Assembly: GCA_001534745.1 (NCBI GenBank) | Contig: CP013997.1 | Coordinates: 310,001-374,000 of the forward strand | Length of the DNA stretch: 64,000 nucleotides | Direction of reading: 5' to 3' | Source of the DNA: Pseudomonas monteilii | GTDB taxonomy: Bacteria; Pseudomonadota; Gammaproteobacteria; Pseudomonadales; Pseudomonadaceae | Shown: in pieces, positions 6,478-16,045 of the stretch | Position numbering within the stretch: the first letter of the stretch is position 1 | Layout of the letters: each line of letters begins with the position of its first letter | The notes under the pieces: model-generated | Told to the model about the DNA's origin: nothing | Databases searched by the model: none | The model's input: only the letters and a program-made list of their open reading frames with translations | Translations under genes and position numbers: made by a program

Positions 6478-9455
6478 GGGGCTGGCAGGGCCAGCCAGCC
6501 GCTGCTGCGCCCGGCTTGATGGGCACGGATGCGCCATTGCGCGTCCTCCCAGCGCAGCACGGCCCAGGCCTCTACTCCGCCCACGAGGGCAGGGGGGATC
6601 AACAGGTGGTAGTGATCGGGCAGCAGGTGCTGGCGCAAGGGCAGGGTCAAGGGCCCGGCCTGCAGGTACAGTGCATCCGCAGCCTGGTAAAGGCCGACGC
6701 CGCCGGCCAGCGGTCCGGCCTGTGGCGGTCGCGCCACCGCGCACTGTTCGAACAGCTGGGTCAGGTCTGGCAGGCCGTCGTGCCAGAGCAGCGGTGAATC
6801 GATGACCCAGGCGCCATTGGCCAGACGCTTGACCGGCAGCTTGGTATAGGCCTCCGGCAGCTGGGGATCGACCGCACGCCAGCGGCGCCCGTCGAAGACC
6901 ACCTGATAGAACCGTCCTTCGTCGTCCTGGACGTAATATTCGGTCACGCCAGCGATCGACGAAGTCTTTTCATAGACCCCCTCGCCATAGATGCCGCCCA
7001 GTCGGTAGCGCAACCGGTCGACATTGGGCGCGACCTGGTAATGGTTCGGCAAGGTGAGCGTCGGGTTGCTGGGTATGTGCCGCAGCGCACGCCGCATGAT
7101 CGACGAGCCGGCAGCACTGCTCACTCCGTCGGCCAGGTGGGACAAGGTCTCGAACAGCTGGAGGAAGGCACCGTGGCGGTCACCTTCCTGAAGGTCGTCC
7201 AGGCCCTCGAGCGCCGAGACCACTGCGCGACCGAAGGCCACGGGCATCATGATGCGGTGCGGGAGCACCAGGCTGATCAGGTCGAGCAGGAGCCAGAGCG
7301 TGTGCAACGCTGTCTCGCCGACCAGCTCCAGGCGCGTGTTGCTGCTGGCGTCGACCTTTTCCAGCAGGGCATGCACTTCGGCGCGGTAGCAGGCATCGAA
7401 CAGATGGCCCTGAATGACGGGACGCGCCAGGTGCGGTCCCAGTCGCCCCTTGACCAGAAGGGCCTCCACCTCACGGGCACGCAACAGGGGCAGGCGCTCC
7501 TTGACATAGTCCCGCAGCGAAGGATTGTCGCGCAGGTCACGTAACAGGTGACGCGCGTTGCGGTAATGTCGCCAGGGGCGGCGGTCGGGCGCATCGGGGG
7601 CATACACCAGAAAACCGCTCATGCGACCCTGTTCGGCAGCCACCAGCAGGACGCCCCTCACCGTGTGCTGCATGATCATCAATTGATGCACGTTGATCGC
7701 GGCATGCGTGAAGCAGGGCCGGTGCGCACTGTCCGGATAATCCAGCACACAGGTGGCCCAGGCATAGCCTCGACCTGGCCAGGTCGTCAGGTAGTGGCCG
7801 GCGTACAGCGCCTTGACCGCCTCCGCGCGCATGCGCGCCCGATTGATGCGGCCGTGCGCGCGCTGGCGCCACTGGCCCGCGGTGGACGTGAGCAGGTGCG
7901 TGCGCAGGAAGGAGGCGTAATTGGCACCTGCATCGAGTTCGCGGACCAGTCGTCGAATCAGCGCCGCGTCCAGACCTTCCGGGGCGGCACTGCCGTCGAC
8001 CCGGTGCAGGCGCGCGGTCAGCCAGTAGTCGATGTCGAACCAGCTGACGTTCAGCAAGGCCAGTTCGTCGAGCGTGTAGGTGATCGAGACCAGCTCGACG
8101 GTTTCGCCCACCTGGGGCCGACTGGCAACGGGAATGTAGCTGCTGGGCAACAGGGGATTGAACAGAGGGCCGATCTGGCGAGCCATGGTGACGGTCAGGC
8201 GCAGGTCGTCCAAGGTCACATCGAGCCCGGTGGCCCGGTGCAGGCGTTCGCTCAGGCGCGCACGTGTCCAGGCCTTGAGGGTATGGCGCGTGGTGAACTG
8301 CTCCAGGGTAGGCAGACCGGGAGCGCCCGCCTGTTCGACCGCGGTCGCCAGCTCCTGGAGGGTCTGCATGATGTGCGTCAGAGACTGCTGGGACGCCTGG
8401 CGTAACCAGGCCGGCATGTATTTCTCCAACAGCAGGGCGTAACGGGTGGCCAGCGCCCCCCGGCTGTCGAGGTACGCGGCCATGCGCAGCTTGCCCTTGA
8501 GCTGGGTGTCGAAGGCGCGCACATCCCGTTGCAGCCCGCTGCGCCAAGTGTCCTGCCAGGCCCGTATGGCGCGATGATGCTGGGCGTCGCGCACGGCCTG
8601 CACCTGCGCCTCGACCATGTCGCCGGTATGCCAGTCATAGCGAAGGCGGCTGGCCTGGCGAGCGCGCTGTCGGTCCTGGGGCGTTGCCAGTAGCGCCAGC
8701 AACGGCGCGCTCTGGATGGGGTCCTCCAGCCGCTCGCACAACTCCTGGTGCAAGGCGGCCAGGCTCGCGAAGGCCTCGATGCCATGGGACAGACTGCACA
8801 GCAGCGCCACGCCCACGGCCTCGTGGTGCTTGAGCATCCGACCCTCGGGGCCCTGCTGGACCAGGACCAACGTGCCGGGCAGCGATTGCCGCCAGTTGGG
8901 GTCGACGCCTTCGAGCAACAGCTTGTAGAGCTGCGGGCGCGCCTCGAGGGGGAGCTGCTGGCGTTGCCAGGCGTGGGGAAATTCCAGGCAGGTTCGAAGC
9001 AGCCGTTCATGGACGGCATCGAGGGTTTCGTCGGCCCGGCGCAGGCGCAGTTCGGTGTCCAGGTATTCTCGACGCAGCGACACCAGCCGTGCCTGGCACG
9101 TCAGGCCGCGGGCGTCACGGGCTGTCCAGAGCTGGGTGTGGCGTGTGTGCCAGGCCTGGCGTACCTGCTGACAGAACGTTTCGACCCGGTCGGCGAAATC
9201 CGCCGGCAAGGGGATCTCGCTGTCGCCGGCCTGGCCGGTCGGTGGCGCGGTGAAGCGTGTGCCTTCCAGCAGCCGCTTGCCGACACGGTCGAGCAACGTC
9301 CTGCCATCGTCCAGGAGCAGGTGATGGGCGCGAATGTCGGGGCTGTTCAGCCACAGGGCGAGCTGCTGGTTCAAGCTGCGCTCGATACCGGCGGGTAACG
9401 CCAGCAGCTGTTTCACCTGCCGGTCCAGCGCTTCGAATTGTTGCAAAGGGGTCAT
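6450..9455 (-). CDS. DUF6543 / dermonecrotic-toxin-like large protein
   Basis: A 1001-residue protein resembling the Pseudomonas family annotated as dermonecrotic toxin domain-containing (DUF6543). Family-like segments include the N-terminal QFEALDRQVKQLLALPAG, YTLDELALLNVSWFDIDYWL (middle), LDAGANYASFLRTHL, and LVYAPDAPDRRPWRHY. A hydrophobic stretch, LWLLLDLISLVLPHRIMMP, follows near residue 780. The C-terminal 180 residues (from GGIYGEGVYEKTSS) look like a separate folded module rich in Trp and Tyr. No signal peptide is seen. I chose the ATG at 9455 because an AGGAG lies about 8-12 bases upstream; the frame runs open to 9551. It is co-directional with the exonuclease gene 117 bp upstream, and no immunity-like small gene is adjacent. 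Toxic activity is inference from the family name only. Confidence 0.75.
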   Translation of the reverse strand: MTPLQQFEALDRQVKQLLALPAGIERSLNQQLALWLNSPDIRAHHLLLDDGRTLLDRVGKRLLEGTRFTAPPTGQAGDSEIPLPADFADRVETFCQQVRQAWHTRHTQLWTARDARGLTCQARLVSLRREYLDTELRLRRADETLDAVHERLLRTCLEFPHAWQRQQLPLEARPQLYKLLLEGVDPNWRQSLPGTLVLVQQGPEGRMLKHHEAVGVALLCSLSHGIEAFASLAALHQELCERLEDPIQSAPLLALLATPQDRQRARQASRLRYDWHTGDMVEAQVQAVRDAQHHRAIRAWQDTWRSGLQRDVRAFDTQLKGKLRMAAYLDSRGALATRYALLLEKYMPAWLRQASQQSLTHIMQTLQELATAVEQAGAPGLPTLEQFTTRHTLKAWTRARLSERLHRATGLDVTLDDLRLTVTMARQIGPLFNPLLPSSYIPVASRPQVGETVELVSITYTLDELALLNVSWFDIDYWLTARLHRVDGSAAPEGLDAALIRRLVRELDAGANYASFLRTHLLTSTAGQWRQRAHGRINRARMRAEAVKALYAGHYLTTWPGRGYAWATCVLDYPDSAHRPCFTHAAINVHQLMIMQHTVRGVLLVAAEQGRMSGFLVYAPDAPDRRPWRHYRNARHLLRDLRDNPSLRDYVKERLPLLRAREVEALLVKGRLGPHLARPVIQGHLFDACYRAEVHALLEKVDASSNTRLELVGETALHTLWLLLDLISLVLPHRIMMPVAFGRAVVSALEGLDDLQEGDRHGAFLQLFETLSHLADGVSSAAGSSIMRRALRHIPSNPTLTLPNHYQVAPNVDRLRYRLGGIYGEGVYEKTSSIAGVTEYYVQDDEGRFYQVVFDGRRWRAVDPQLPEAYTKLPVKRLANGAWVIDSPLLWHDGLPDLTQLFEQCAVARPPQAGPLAGGVGLYQAADALYLQAGPLTLPLRQHLLPDHYHLLIPPALVGGVEAWAVLRWEDAQWRIRAHQAGRSSGWLALPAPYEPARGNS

Positions 9456-9572
9456 GGTCGGGCTCCTGCGAAGGGGCCGGCCATGGTGGCCGAGTGCACG
9501 GGCGGCTCGGCAACAGGCATGTACCGCCGCCGCTCGTCGCGATGCGTCCATCCCGACGGGGTGGGGGTGGGC

Positions 9573-10289
9573 CTACAGAAGCGTGCTGGCGGTCTGGCGG
9601 CGGCGCCATTGCCGCACGCGCTGCTCGAGCAGCAGCGGGCTGTCGAGCTGCTGACGGCGTGCCTGGCTGAACAGGATCAAGGCCAGCTCGGCGGTCACCT
9701 GGGCGTCGGCGCTGGCATGGTGGCGCGCCTGGACCTGCAGGCCGAAGCGTGCTGTCCAGTCGTCCAGGCCCGCTTCGCGCAAGACCGTTTCGGGGTTGAG
9801 CATCGGCGCCAGTTCCGCCACGTCCAGGAACGGGTGCTGCAAGCGATGGCCCAGGCTGTCCTTCAGCGCACGCGCGAGCATCCGCTGATCGAACGGAGCA
9901 TGGAAGGCCAGCACCGGGCTGTCGCCGATGAACTCGAGCAGCTCGAGCAGGGCTTCGCCGGGGTCGCTGCCGGCCGCCAGGGCACTGGGGCCGAGCCCGT
10001 GAATGAGCACGCTGGAGGTGGTCTTCTGGCTCGGTCGGCACAAGGTGCGCTCGAACTGCTGGCCCAAGGCGATGGCGCCATCCTCGATGACCACCGCACC
10101 GATCGACAGCACCTGGTCGCGCTGCGTGTCCAGGCCGCTGGTTTCCAGGTCGAGCACCACCCAGCGCTGGGCGCGCAGGCTGTGCGAACCCAGTGGCTCA
10201 GGCGGCGGCAACGCCGCGAGACGCTGATGCACGTCTGGTGCGAGCGTGGGGAGGCTCGGGCGCAGCCAGCGCAGCAGATCGAAGCTCAC
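9573..10289 (-). CDS. DnaQ-type 3'-5' exonuclease (DEDDh)
   Basis: A 238-residue exonuclease of the DNA polymerase III epsilon/RNase T superfamily. The motifs are in order: VVLDLETSGLD (ExoI DxE), LAFHAPFDQRML (ExoII Asp) and HHASADAQVTAEL (ExoIII HxxxxD), so it is a DEDDh enzyme with all catalytic residues. The start is GTG at 10289, which overlaps the stop of the upstream cNMP/CBS gene as GTGA; the frame extends further upstream only as a shadow of that gene. It is not the replicative DnaQ, since no polymerase-binding tail is evident. The tight pairing with a nucleotidyltransferase-like regulator suggests a joint role in nucleotide or RNA metabolism, which is inference. Confidence 0.88.
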   Translation of the reverse strand: MSFDLLRWLRPSLPTLAPDVHQRLAALPPPEPLGSHSLRAQRWVVLDLETSGLDTQRDQVLSIGAVVIEDGAIALGQQFERTLCRPSQKTTSSVLIHGLGPSALAAGSDPGEALLELLEFIGDSPVLAFHAPFDQRMLARALKDSLGHRLQHPFLDVAELAPMLNPETVLREAGLDDWTARFGLQVQARHHASADAQVTAELALILFSQARRQQLDSPLLLEQRVRQWRRRQTASTLL

Positions 10290-12223
10290 AGCTGATACCG
10301 CAGGGCCAGGCTGGCCTGGAGGCGCTGGGCCTGGCGCAGGGATTCGCGCAGGATACGCCGGTCGAGGTGGTTCAGGCTGTCGGGATCGAGGCGGTTGGAA
10401 TAAGGCCGGCCTTCGCGACTCTGGCGCTGGTGCTGCTGCATGCGCGTCTGCTGGATGAAGTGATAGGCCTCTTCGAAGGCGGCCCCATCGAGCGTATCGA
10501 CCACGCCCTTGTCGACCAGTTGACGCAGACGCTCCAGGGTATTGTTGGCGCCGATGCCGTGGGCCAGCGCCAGCAATCGGGCCCCGTCGACGAAGGGCGT
10601 CAGGCCTTGCACCTTGAGGTCGAGGGTAGCGGCGCGCTCGCCGTCCTGGCGCGTCAGCACGAAATCGCGGAAGCGGCCGACCGGAGGGCGCTGGCGCAAG
10701 GCATGCTCGGCCATCATGCGCTGGAACAACCGGTTGTCGGCCACCTGCCCGAGGATGCCGTGGCGCAGCGCCTCGCCAGCCGAGTGCTCGCCCCAGACCA
10801 CCCGCAGGTCGAAGTAGATGCTCGACCCCAGCAGGTTGTCGGGCGATGCCTCGCGGATGAACTCGGCGAAGCGCCGCGCCCATTCCGTGCGTGACAGGCA
10901 CAGCGCCGGGTTGCCTGCCATGACGTTGCCGGTACACAGGCTGAAGCCGCACTGGGCCAGGCACTGGTTGATGTGTCGTGCCAGCGGCAGCAAGCGTTCC
11001 CGGATCGCGTGCGCGTCAGCGGCATCGTCTGCCTCGAAGACGATGCCGTTGTCCTGGTCGGTGTACAAGGTCTGTTCGCGACGGCCCTCGCTGCCGAAGC
11101 ACAGCCAGCTGAAAGCGACGCCAGGATCACCGCGTTCGGCAAGGGCCAGTTCGATGACCCGGCAGACGGTATGGTCGTTGAGCAAGGTGATGATCTGCGT
11201 GATCTGCGTCGAGGAGGCGCCATGGGCCAACATGCGCTCGACCAGCATGCCGATCTCCTGGCGTAGCGCCACCAGATGCTCCAGCCGCGAGGCATGGCGA
11301 ATGGTCCGGGCCAGGTGGACCAGGTCGACACGCTGCAGGGAGAACAGGTCGCGCTCCGATACCACGCCACACAGACGCCCGTCCTCGACCAGGCAGACAT
11401 GGGCGATGTGGCGTTCCGTCATCGCCATGGCCGCATCAAAGGCACTGGCCTTGGGGTCCAGGGAGAAGGGGGCGGCTGTCATGTGCTGGTGAATGGGCGC
11501 CTCCAGCTCGGCGCTGGCGTGGGCCACCGCCTGACGCAGGTCGCGCAAGGTGAAGATGCCGACCGGAACACGGTGCGGATCGACGACCACGATGCTGCCG
11601 ACCTGTTGCTCGTGCATCATGCGGACGGCTTCACGCATCGGTGTGTCCGGTGCGCAGGCCACCGGATGACGCATGGCCAGCTCACCCAGCGGTGTGTTCA
11701 ATGAGTATTGCGTACCCAGCGTTTCCACTGCCTGGCGCCGTACCTGCTGGTTGACCTGGTCGAGCAGGCTGCTCACCCCGCGCAGGACGAAATCGCGAAA
11801 GGGTTCGGACAGGGAGAACACGCGGATGAACGCGGCCTTGTTCAGTTGCAGGCAGAAGGTGTCTTCGCCGGCTAGATGCTCGGTGCGTGTGGCGCGCTCG
11901 CCCAGTAGCGCGGCCAGCGGGAAGCATTCGCCCGTGGTGATTTCGAACGTGGTCTCCATGCCAGGGCGGGTCGCCTGTTGCCGTTCACCGACCACGCGTC
12001 CCTGTTTGACGATGTGGAAGTGCTCGACAGCGCCATCGCTGGGCCTGAGGATGCTTTCGCCGGCGGCATAGAAGCGCAACTGGCACTGCTCGACCAGGTA
12101 CGCCAGGTGGGCCTGCTCCATCTGGTTGAACGGTGGGAAGCGCTGCAGGAACTGCACGGTGCCCTGGATGTTCTGCAACACGGCGGTCTTGCCAGCCTTG
12201 TCGAAGGCGTCCTGTCTGCTCAT
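10286..12223 (-). CDS. cNMP-binding / CBS-pair / DUF294 nucleotidyltransferase-like protein
   Basis: A 645-residue cytoplasmic signalling protein. The N-terminus (about 25-145) is a cyclic-nucleotide-binding domain (FYAAGESILRPSDGAVEHFH). A CBS pair follows (about 170-290; MREAVRMMHEQQVGSIVVVD and HIAHVCLVEDGRLCGVVSERD). The third part is a DUF294/GlnD-like nucleotidyltransferase with GSEGRREQTLYTDQDNG (from about residue 377), which preserves the GS..R.E and DxD pattern. The C-terminal 150 residues match the helical DUF294_C region. The ATG is the only sensible start, and the response regulator diverges 205 bp away. The product transferred and the acceptor are unknown. Confidence 0.87.
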   Translation of the reverse strand: MSRQDAFDKAGKTAVLQNIQGTVQFLQRFPPFNQMEQAHLAYLVEQCQLRFYAAGESILRPSDGAVEHFHIVKQGRVVGERQQATRPGMETTFEITTGECFPLAALLGERATRTEHLAGEDTFCLQLNKAAFIRVFSLSEPFRDFVLRGVSSLLDQVNQQVRRQAVETLGTQYSLNTPLGELAMRHPVACAPDTPMREAVRMMHEQQVGSIVVVDPHRVPVGIFTLRDLRQAVAHASAELEAPIHQHMTAAPFSLDPKASAFDAAMAMTERHIAHVCLVEDGRLCGVVSERDLFSLQRVDLVHLARTIRHASRLEHLVALRQEIGMLVERMLAHGASSTQITQIITLLNDHTVCRVIELALAERGDPGVAFSWLCFGSEGRREQTLYTDQDNGIVFEADDAADAHAIRERLLPLARHINQCLAQCGFSLCTGNVMAGNPALCLSRTEWARRFAEFIREASPDNLLGSSIYFDLRVVWGEHSAGEALRHGILGQVADNRLFQRMMAEHALRQRPPVGRFRDFVLTRQDGERAATLDLKVQGLTPFVDGARLLALAHGIGANNTLERLRQLVDKGVVDTLDGAAFEEAYHFIQQTRMQQHQRQSREGRPYSNRLDPDSLNHLDRRILRESLRQAQRLQASLALRYQL

Positions 12224-12428
12224 CGCCCTACCGCATCGTCATGCCGGCGCCGAGTGCGCGCGGTCTGTTGTTGTACGGGCATGGTCGAACGAAGGCCATG
12301 ACCTGCCCATTGGACGTAAGTCTAGAGCCGACCGTCAGCGGCCCTCTGTCGGAACCCCGACGAAAGGTCGCTTGCGCGCCACAGGTTTGCGGTCTGAACT
12401 GGATGAACGGGACTTACGCGAGTAGACC

Positions 12429-12887
12429 ATGGGTGAGCACGATGACATCTTGAGCGACGCCGAGCGTGAGCTGCTGGCTCACCTGGGCACGCCCGTTGCG
12501 TCGCCCCAGTGTGTGCTGGTGGTGGATGACAATGACGTCAATCGCCAGGCGTTGTGCATCTACTTGAGCACCAAGGACCTCACGTGCCTGGAGGCGGCCA
12601 ACGCCGCTCAGGCCTTGGAGATCCTGGCGTGCGAGCCAAACATCGGCGTGATGATCACCGACCTGCGCATGGCCACGGCCGATCCCAGTGAACCCCAGGA
12701 TGGCCTCGAGCTGATTCGACTGATTCGCCACTCGAGGTGGGCGGCGCTGTCGATCATCGTGGTCTCTGGCGATACCGATGTGGCCGAGGCGGTGGACGTC
12801 ATGCACCTGGGGGTCGTGGATTTTCTGCTCAAGCCGGTCGACCTCGACAAGCTGCTGTGTCTGGTCAGGCAGGAGCTGGGTGTCTGA
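12429..12887 (+). CDS. Single-domain response regulator
   Basis: A 152-residue receiver-domain protein without an output domain. VLVVDDNDVNR contains the acidic pair at 33-34, MITDLRM carries the phospho-acceptor Asp at 78, IIVVSGD has the switch Ser, and FLLKPVD the conserved Lys. About 27 residues precede the receiver. No histidine kinase is adjacent, so it is an orphan acting on an unknown partner, perhaps in a phosphorelay. It diverges from the cNMP/CBS gene. The three bases before the ATG and the upstream region show no strong Shine-Dalgarno sequence. Confidence 0.88.
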   Translation: MGEHDDILSDAERELLAHLGTPVASPQCVLVVDDNDVNRQALCIYLSTKDLTCLEAANAAQALEILACEPNIGVMITDLRMATADPSEPQDGLELIRLIRHSRWAALSIIVVSGDTDVAEAVDVMHLGVVDFLLKPVDLDKLLCLVRQELGV

Positions 12888-13508
12888 CCGGGTCTGGCCT
12901 GACGAGGGAAGAAGCGCCAGGGCGAACAGATTGCTTGCTGAACCATGGGGCAGGTGTACGGGCTCTATCGCTGGCAAGCCAGGTTCTATAGAGCAAAAAC
13001 TAGCTTACTGATTTCAAAGGAAATAATTTCAGAACTTTGTGGGCCCTGCGGGCCCAATCGCGGCACAGGGGCCGCTCCCACAGGTGACCGCGATAGCCTG
13101 TAATCCCGCGGTGGGGCTACGGGTGTAGGAGCGGCCCCTGTGCCGCGATGGGCCGCAAAGCGGCCCTAAAATCGATTAGCAATGAAGCTTCGGATCCTGC
13201 CAGCTATCGCCATGTTCTCTGTGCGACAGCGCGGCGCCAAGGCGGCGGGCGGACTCCCACAGGTAGCCCTTTCAAGCAGGTAGCCACACAATGACGAAGC
13301 CACTTGTGGGAGATTTTATGGTTTCCGCCAAGTGCTAATGTGGGCCCTGGCGGGCCCAATCGCGGCCGGTCCGGCGTCCCGGCAGGGGCCGCTCTACACC
13401 CGTAGCCCCACTGCGGCGTTGCAGGCCATCGCGGTTCTGTGGGAGCTGGCTTGCCAGCGATAGCGGTGGCGACGTCACGGTGTCGCCAGCCGGCTATCGC
13501 CTGGCGTT
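12888..13508. repeat. Intergenic REP/BIME block between the response regulator and glcB
   Basis: This 621-bp gap holds no convincing gene. At 13041-13167 there is a long inverted pair: ATCGCGGCACAGGGGCCGCT (from 13057) is mirrored by AGCGGCCCCTGTGCCGCGAT (ending 13149), with GGGCCC-rich outer ends. A rearranged partial copy of the same unit lies at about 13340-13435. A different REP type, GTGGGAGCTGGCTTGCCAGC, starts at 13439. A short inverted fragment of that second type (ATCGCTGGCAAGCCAG) sits near 12968. Such blocks are typical of P. putida intergenic space; their transcripts could form stem-loops that end glcB and response-regulator messages. Confidence 0.8.
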
Positions 13509-15698
13509 TCACACGTCCCGGCATTCCTGCGCACGCGCCTTGAACGCCTGCCGTTGACGATGCAGCACCGGCTCGGTGTAGCCGTTGGGTTGCCGAGCAC
13601 CCTCGACGATCAACTCCCGGGCCGCCTGGAAGGCGATGCTGTCGGCGACGTGCGGCGTCATCGGGCGATAGTGCGGATCATCGGCATTCTGCCGATCCAC
13701 CACGGCTGCCATGCGGGTCAGGCTTTCCATCACCTGCGCTTCATCGATCACCCCATGACGCAGCCAGTTGGCCAGCAGCTGACTGGAAATGCGCAGGGTG
13801 GCGCGGTCTTCCATCAAGCCGACGTCATGGATGTCCGGCACCTTGGAGCAGCCAATGCCCTGGTCAATCCAGCGCACCACGTACCCCAGGATGCTCTGGG
13901 CATTGTTGTCCACTTCGAGGCGAATCTCTTCGACGGTTCCCGGTGCGCCCTCGACCAGGGGCAGCGTGAGCAGGTCGTCCAGGGCGGCCGGTGCACGGGC
14001 GGCCAGCTCGGCCTGACGGGCGCGAACATCGACGCGATGATAGTGCAGGGCGTGCAGCACGGCGGCGGTCGGTGACGGCACCCAGGCCGTACTGGCACCG
14101 GCCAGGGGGTGCGCGACCTTCTGCTCCAGCATCGCCGCCATCAGGTCGGGCATGGCCCACATGCCTTTGCCGATCTGCGCCCGGCCCGGCAAGCCGGCCG
14201 CCAGGCCCACGTCGACGTTGTTGTTCTCGTAGGCGCCGATCCAGGCCTGCTGCTTCATGATGCCCTTGCGCACCATGACACCGGCCTCCATGGACGTATG
14301 GATCTCGTCGCCGGTGCGGTCGAGGAACCCGGTGTTGATGAACACCACGCGCTCGGCCGCCGCCCCGATGCAGGCCTTGAGGTTGACCGTGGTGCGCCGC
14401 TCCTCGTCCATGATGCCGATCTTCAACGTGTGGCGCGCCAGGCCCAGTACTGTTTCCACGCCACTGAACAGCTCGACGGCGAAAGCCACCTCCTCAGGAC
14501 CATGCATCTTCGGCTTGACGATGTACACACTCCCGCTGCGGCTGTTGCGCCAGTGACCGGCACCGTTGAGGTCGTGCAGCGCGGCCAGGCCGGTGACCAG
14601 GGCATCGAGCATGCCTTCCGGCACCTCGTTGCCGTGGCCGTCGAGCACGGCAGGCGTCGTCATCAGGTGGCCGACGTTGCGCACGAACAGCAGTGAGCGG
14701 CCTGGCAGGATGAGTTGGCCACCGTCGGCGCGGGTGTACTCGCGATCCGACGCCAAGGTACGGGTGAAGGTCGTGCCGGACTTGGTGACGCGCTCGCAGA
14801 GATCGCCCTTCATCAGGCCCAGCCAGTTGCGGTAGACGAGCGTCTTGTCCTCGGCATCCACGGCGGCGACCGAATCCTCGCAGTCCATGATGGTGGTCAA
14901 GGCCGCTTCCATGAGCAGGTCCTTGATCCCTGCGCTGTCCGTGCGTCCGATGGGCGTCTCGGCGTCGATCTGGAGTTCCACGTGCAGGCCATGGTGGCGC
15001 AGCAGAATGGCCGTCGGCGCCTCGGGCTGGCCACGGTAGCCGACCAGTTGGGACGGGTCGCGCAGGCCACTGGACTGCCCATCGGCCAGGGTGACCTGCA
15101 GGGCGCCGTGTTCCACGTGGTAGCGCGTGCTGCCTGTGTGCGAGCCCGTGGCCAGCGGCGCGGCCTGGTCGAGGAACGCGCGGGCGAAGGCGATGACCCG
15201 TGCACCCCGTACCGGGTTGTAGCCCGCGCCTCGCTGCGCGCCGCCGTCTTCGGCGATGGCGTCGGTGCCATAGAGCGCATCGTACAGCGAGCCCCACCGG
15301 GCATTGGCCGCGTTCAAGGCAAACCGTGCATTGGTCACGGGCACCACCAGTTGCGGCCCAGCCAACTGAGCGATTTCCTCGTCGACGTTCTCGGTGGTGA
15401 TCTGGACGTCGTCGACCGATGGCAGCAGGTAGCCGATCTCCTGCAGAAACGCCTTGTAGGCCGCGGCATCGTGTGGCTCGCCCCGATGGGCGCGGTGCCA
15501 GTCATCGATCTGCGCCTGTAGCGCGTCCCGTTGCGCGAGCAAGGCCCGGTTGCGCGGTGCGAGCGCCTCGATCAGCGCCGTGGCATGCGACCAGAACCGG
15601 TCGGCGTCGATACCTGTGCCTGGCAAGGCTTCGTCGACGATGAAATCGTGCAAGACCTTGGCGACCTGAAAGCCGCCGACATTGATCCGTTCAGTCAT
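13509..15698 (-). CDS. glcB: Malate synthase G
   Basis: A 729-residue malate synthase G, which condenses glyoxylate and acetyl-CoA to malate in the glyoxylate/glycolate route. [20 protein letters not shown] is the usual start, [14 protein letters not shown] is the active-site signature, and [20 protein letters not shown] lies in the C-terminal domain. Length matches the usual about 725. The ATG at 15698 is preceded by a GAGG seven to ten bases upstream; the 72-residue extension to 15914 is discarded. No glcDEF genes are nearby, which is normal for P. putida as I recall. Confidence 0.95.
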   Translation of the reverse strand: MTERINVGGFQVAKVLHDFIVDEALPGTGIDADRFWSHATALIEALAPRNRALLAQRDALQAQIDDWHRAHRGEPHDAAAYKAFLQEIGYLLPSVDDVQITTENVDEEIAQLAGPQLVVPVTNARFALNAANARWGSLYDALYGTDAIAEDGGAQRGAGYNPVRGARVIAFARAFLDQAAPLATGSHTGSTRYHVEHGALQVTLADGQSSGLRDPSQLVGYRGQPEAPTAILLRHHGLHVELQIDAETPIGRTDSAGIKDLLMEAALTTIMDCEDSVAAVDAEDKTLVYRNWLGLMKGDLCERVTKSGTTFTRTLASDREYTRADGGQLILPGRSLLFVRNVGHLMTTPAVLDGHGNEVPEGMLDALVTGLAALHDLNGAGHWRNSRSGSVYIVKPKMHGPEEVAFAVELFSGVETVLGLARHTLKIGIMDEERRTTVNLKACIGAAAERVVFINTGFLDRTGDEIHTSMEAGVMVRKGIMKQQAWIGAYENNNVDVGLAAGLPGRAQIGKGMWAMPDLMAAMLEQKVAHPLAGASTAWVPSPTAAVLHALHYHRVDVRARQAELAARAPAALDDLLTLPLVEGAPGTVEEIRLEVDNNAQSILGYVVRWIDQGIGCSKVPDIHDVGLMEDRATLRISSQLLANWLRHGVIDEAQVMESLTRMAAVVDRQNADDPHYRPMTPHVADSIAFQAARELIVEGARQPNGYTEPVLHRQRQAFKARAQECRDV

Positions 15699-15790
15699 GG
15701 TGTGCCTCACTCTGCTCAGCTGTCTTGTTCGTAGGGGTGACGCGTGGTGCCGGTCAGACCGCTCGTTGCAGGGGGGGTGTCGTGCAATCT

Positions 15791-15816
15791 TGTAGTCCGT
15801 CTTGGCGGATACTACA
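15791..15816. promoter_or_regulatory. Imperfect inverted repeat upstream of glcB, possible operator
   Basis: TGTAGTCCG is followed after six bases by CGGATACTACA, an inverted repeat with two extra bases in one arm. It lies about 95 bp upstream of the glcB ATG, a plausible place for a regulator such as GlcC, but the motif is not one I can assign to a known family. Confidence 0.3.
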
Positions 15817-15932
15817 TGAAGCGAGGCTGGCGTGAACATGCGGCGCGAGTCGTGCGCATGGCTGGCACGATGACGGCATCTGAGGCAGGGTCGAACCGGT
15901 CGTTGGTTATCCAAGCTTTTCGTGCGCCTGCT

Positions 15933-15941
15933 TGTGGATAA
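15933..15941 (-). promoter_or_regulatory. Perfect DnaA box (TTATCCACA)
   Basis: TGTGGATAA on the + strand is the exact complement of the consensus DnaA 9-mer. It sits in GCTTGTGGATAACCT, a 15-mer that recurs 113 bp away. There is no dnaA or origin gene context here, so the function may be DnaA titration or DnaA-dependent regulation; that is inference. Confidence 0.5.
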
Positions 15942-16045
15942 CCTGGGGGTGTACGGCTGGAGGGCCCACGGTGCAAGGGTTGTGGGAGTTTGTACAAAAA
16001 AGGTACAAATCTGTAGCGCTTGTGCACACCGTGCGTGGGTAGGCT

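Noticed and set aside
13467..13489. Hairpin TGGCGAC/GTCGCCA as glcB terminator
   Set aside because: The stem is only seven pairs and lacks a T tract on the glcB strand; it may be part of a REP remnant.
15699..15914. 72-residue N-terminal extension of malate synthase
   Set aside because: Homologues start at [10 protein letters not shown], which has its own ribosome binding site; the extension is non-conserved-looking upstream DNA.
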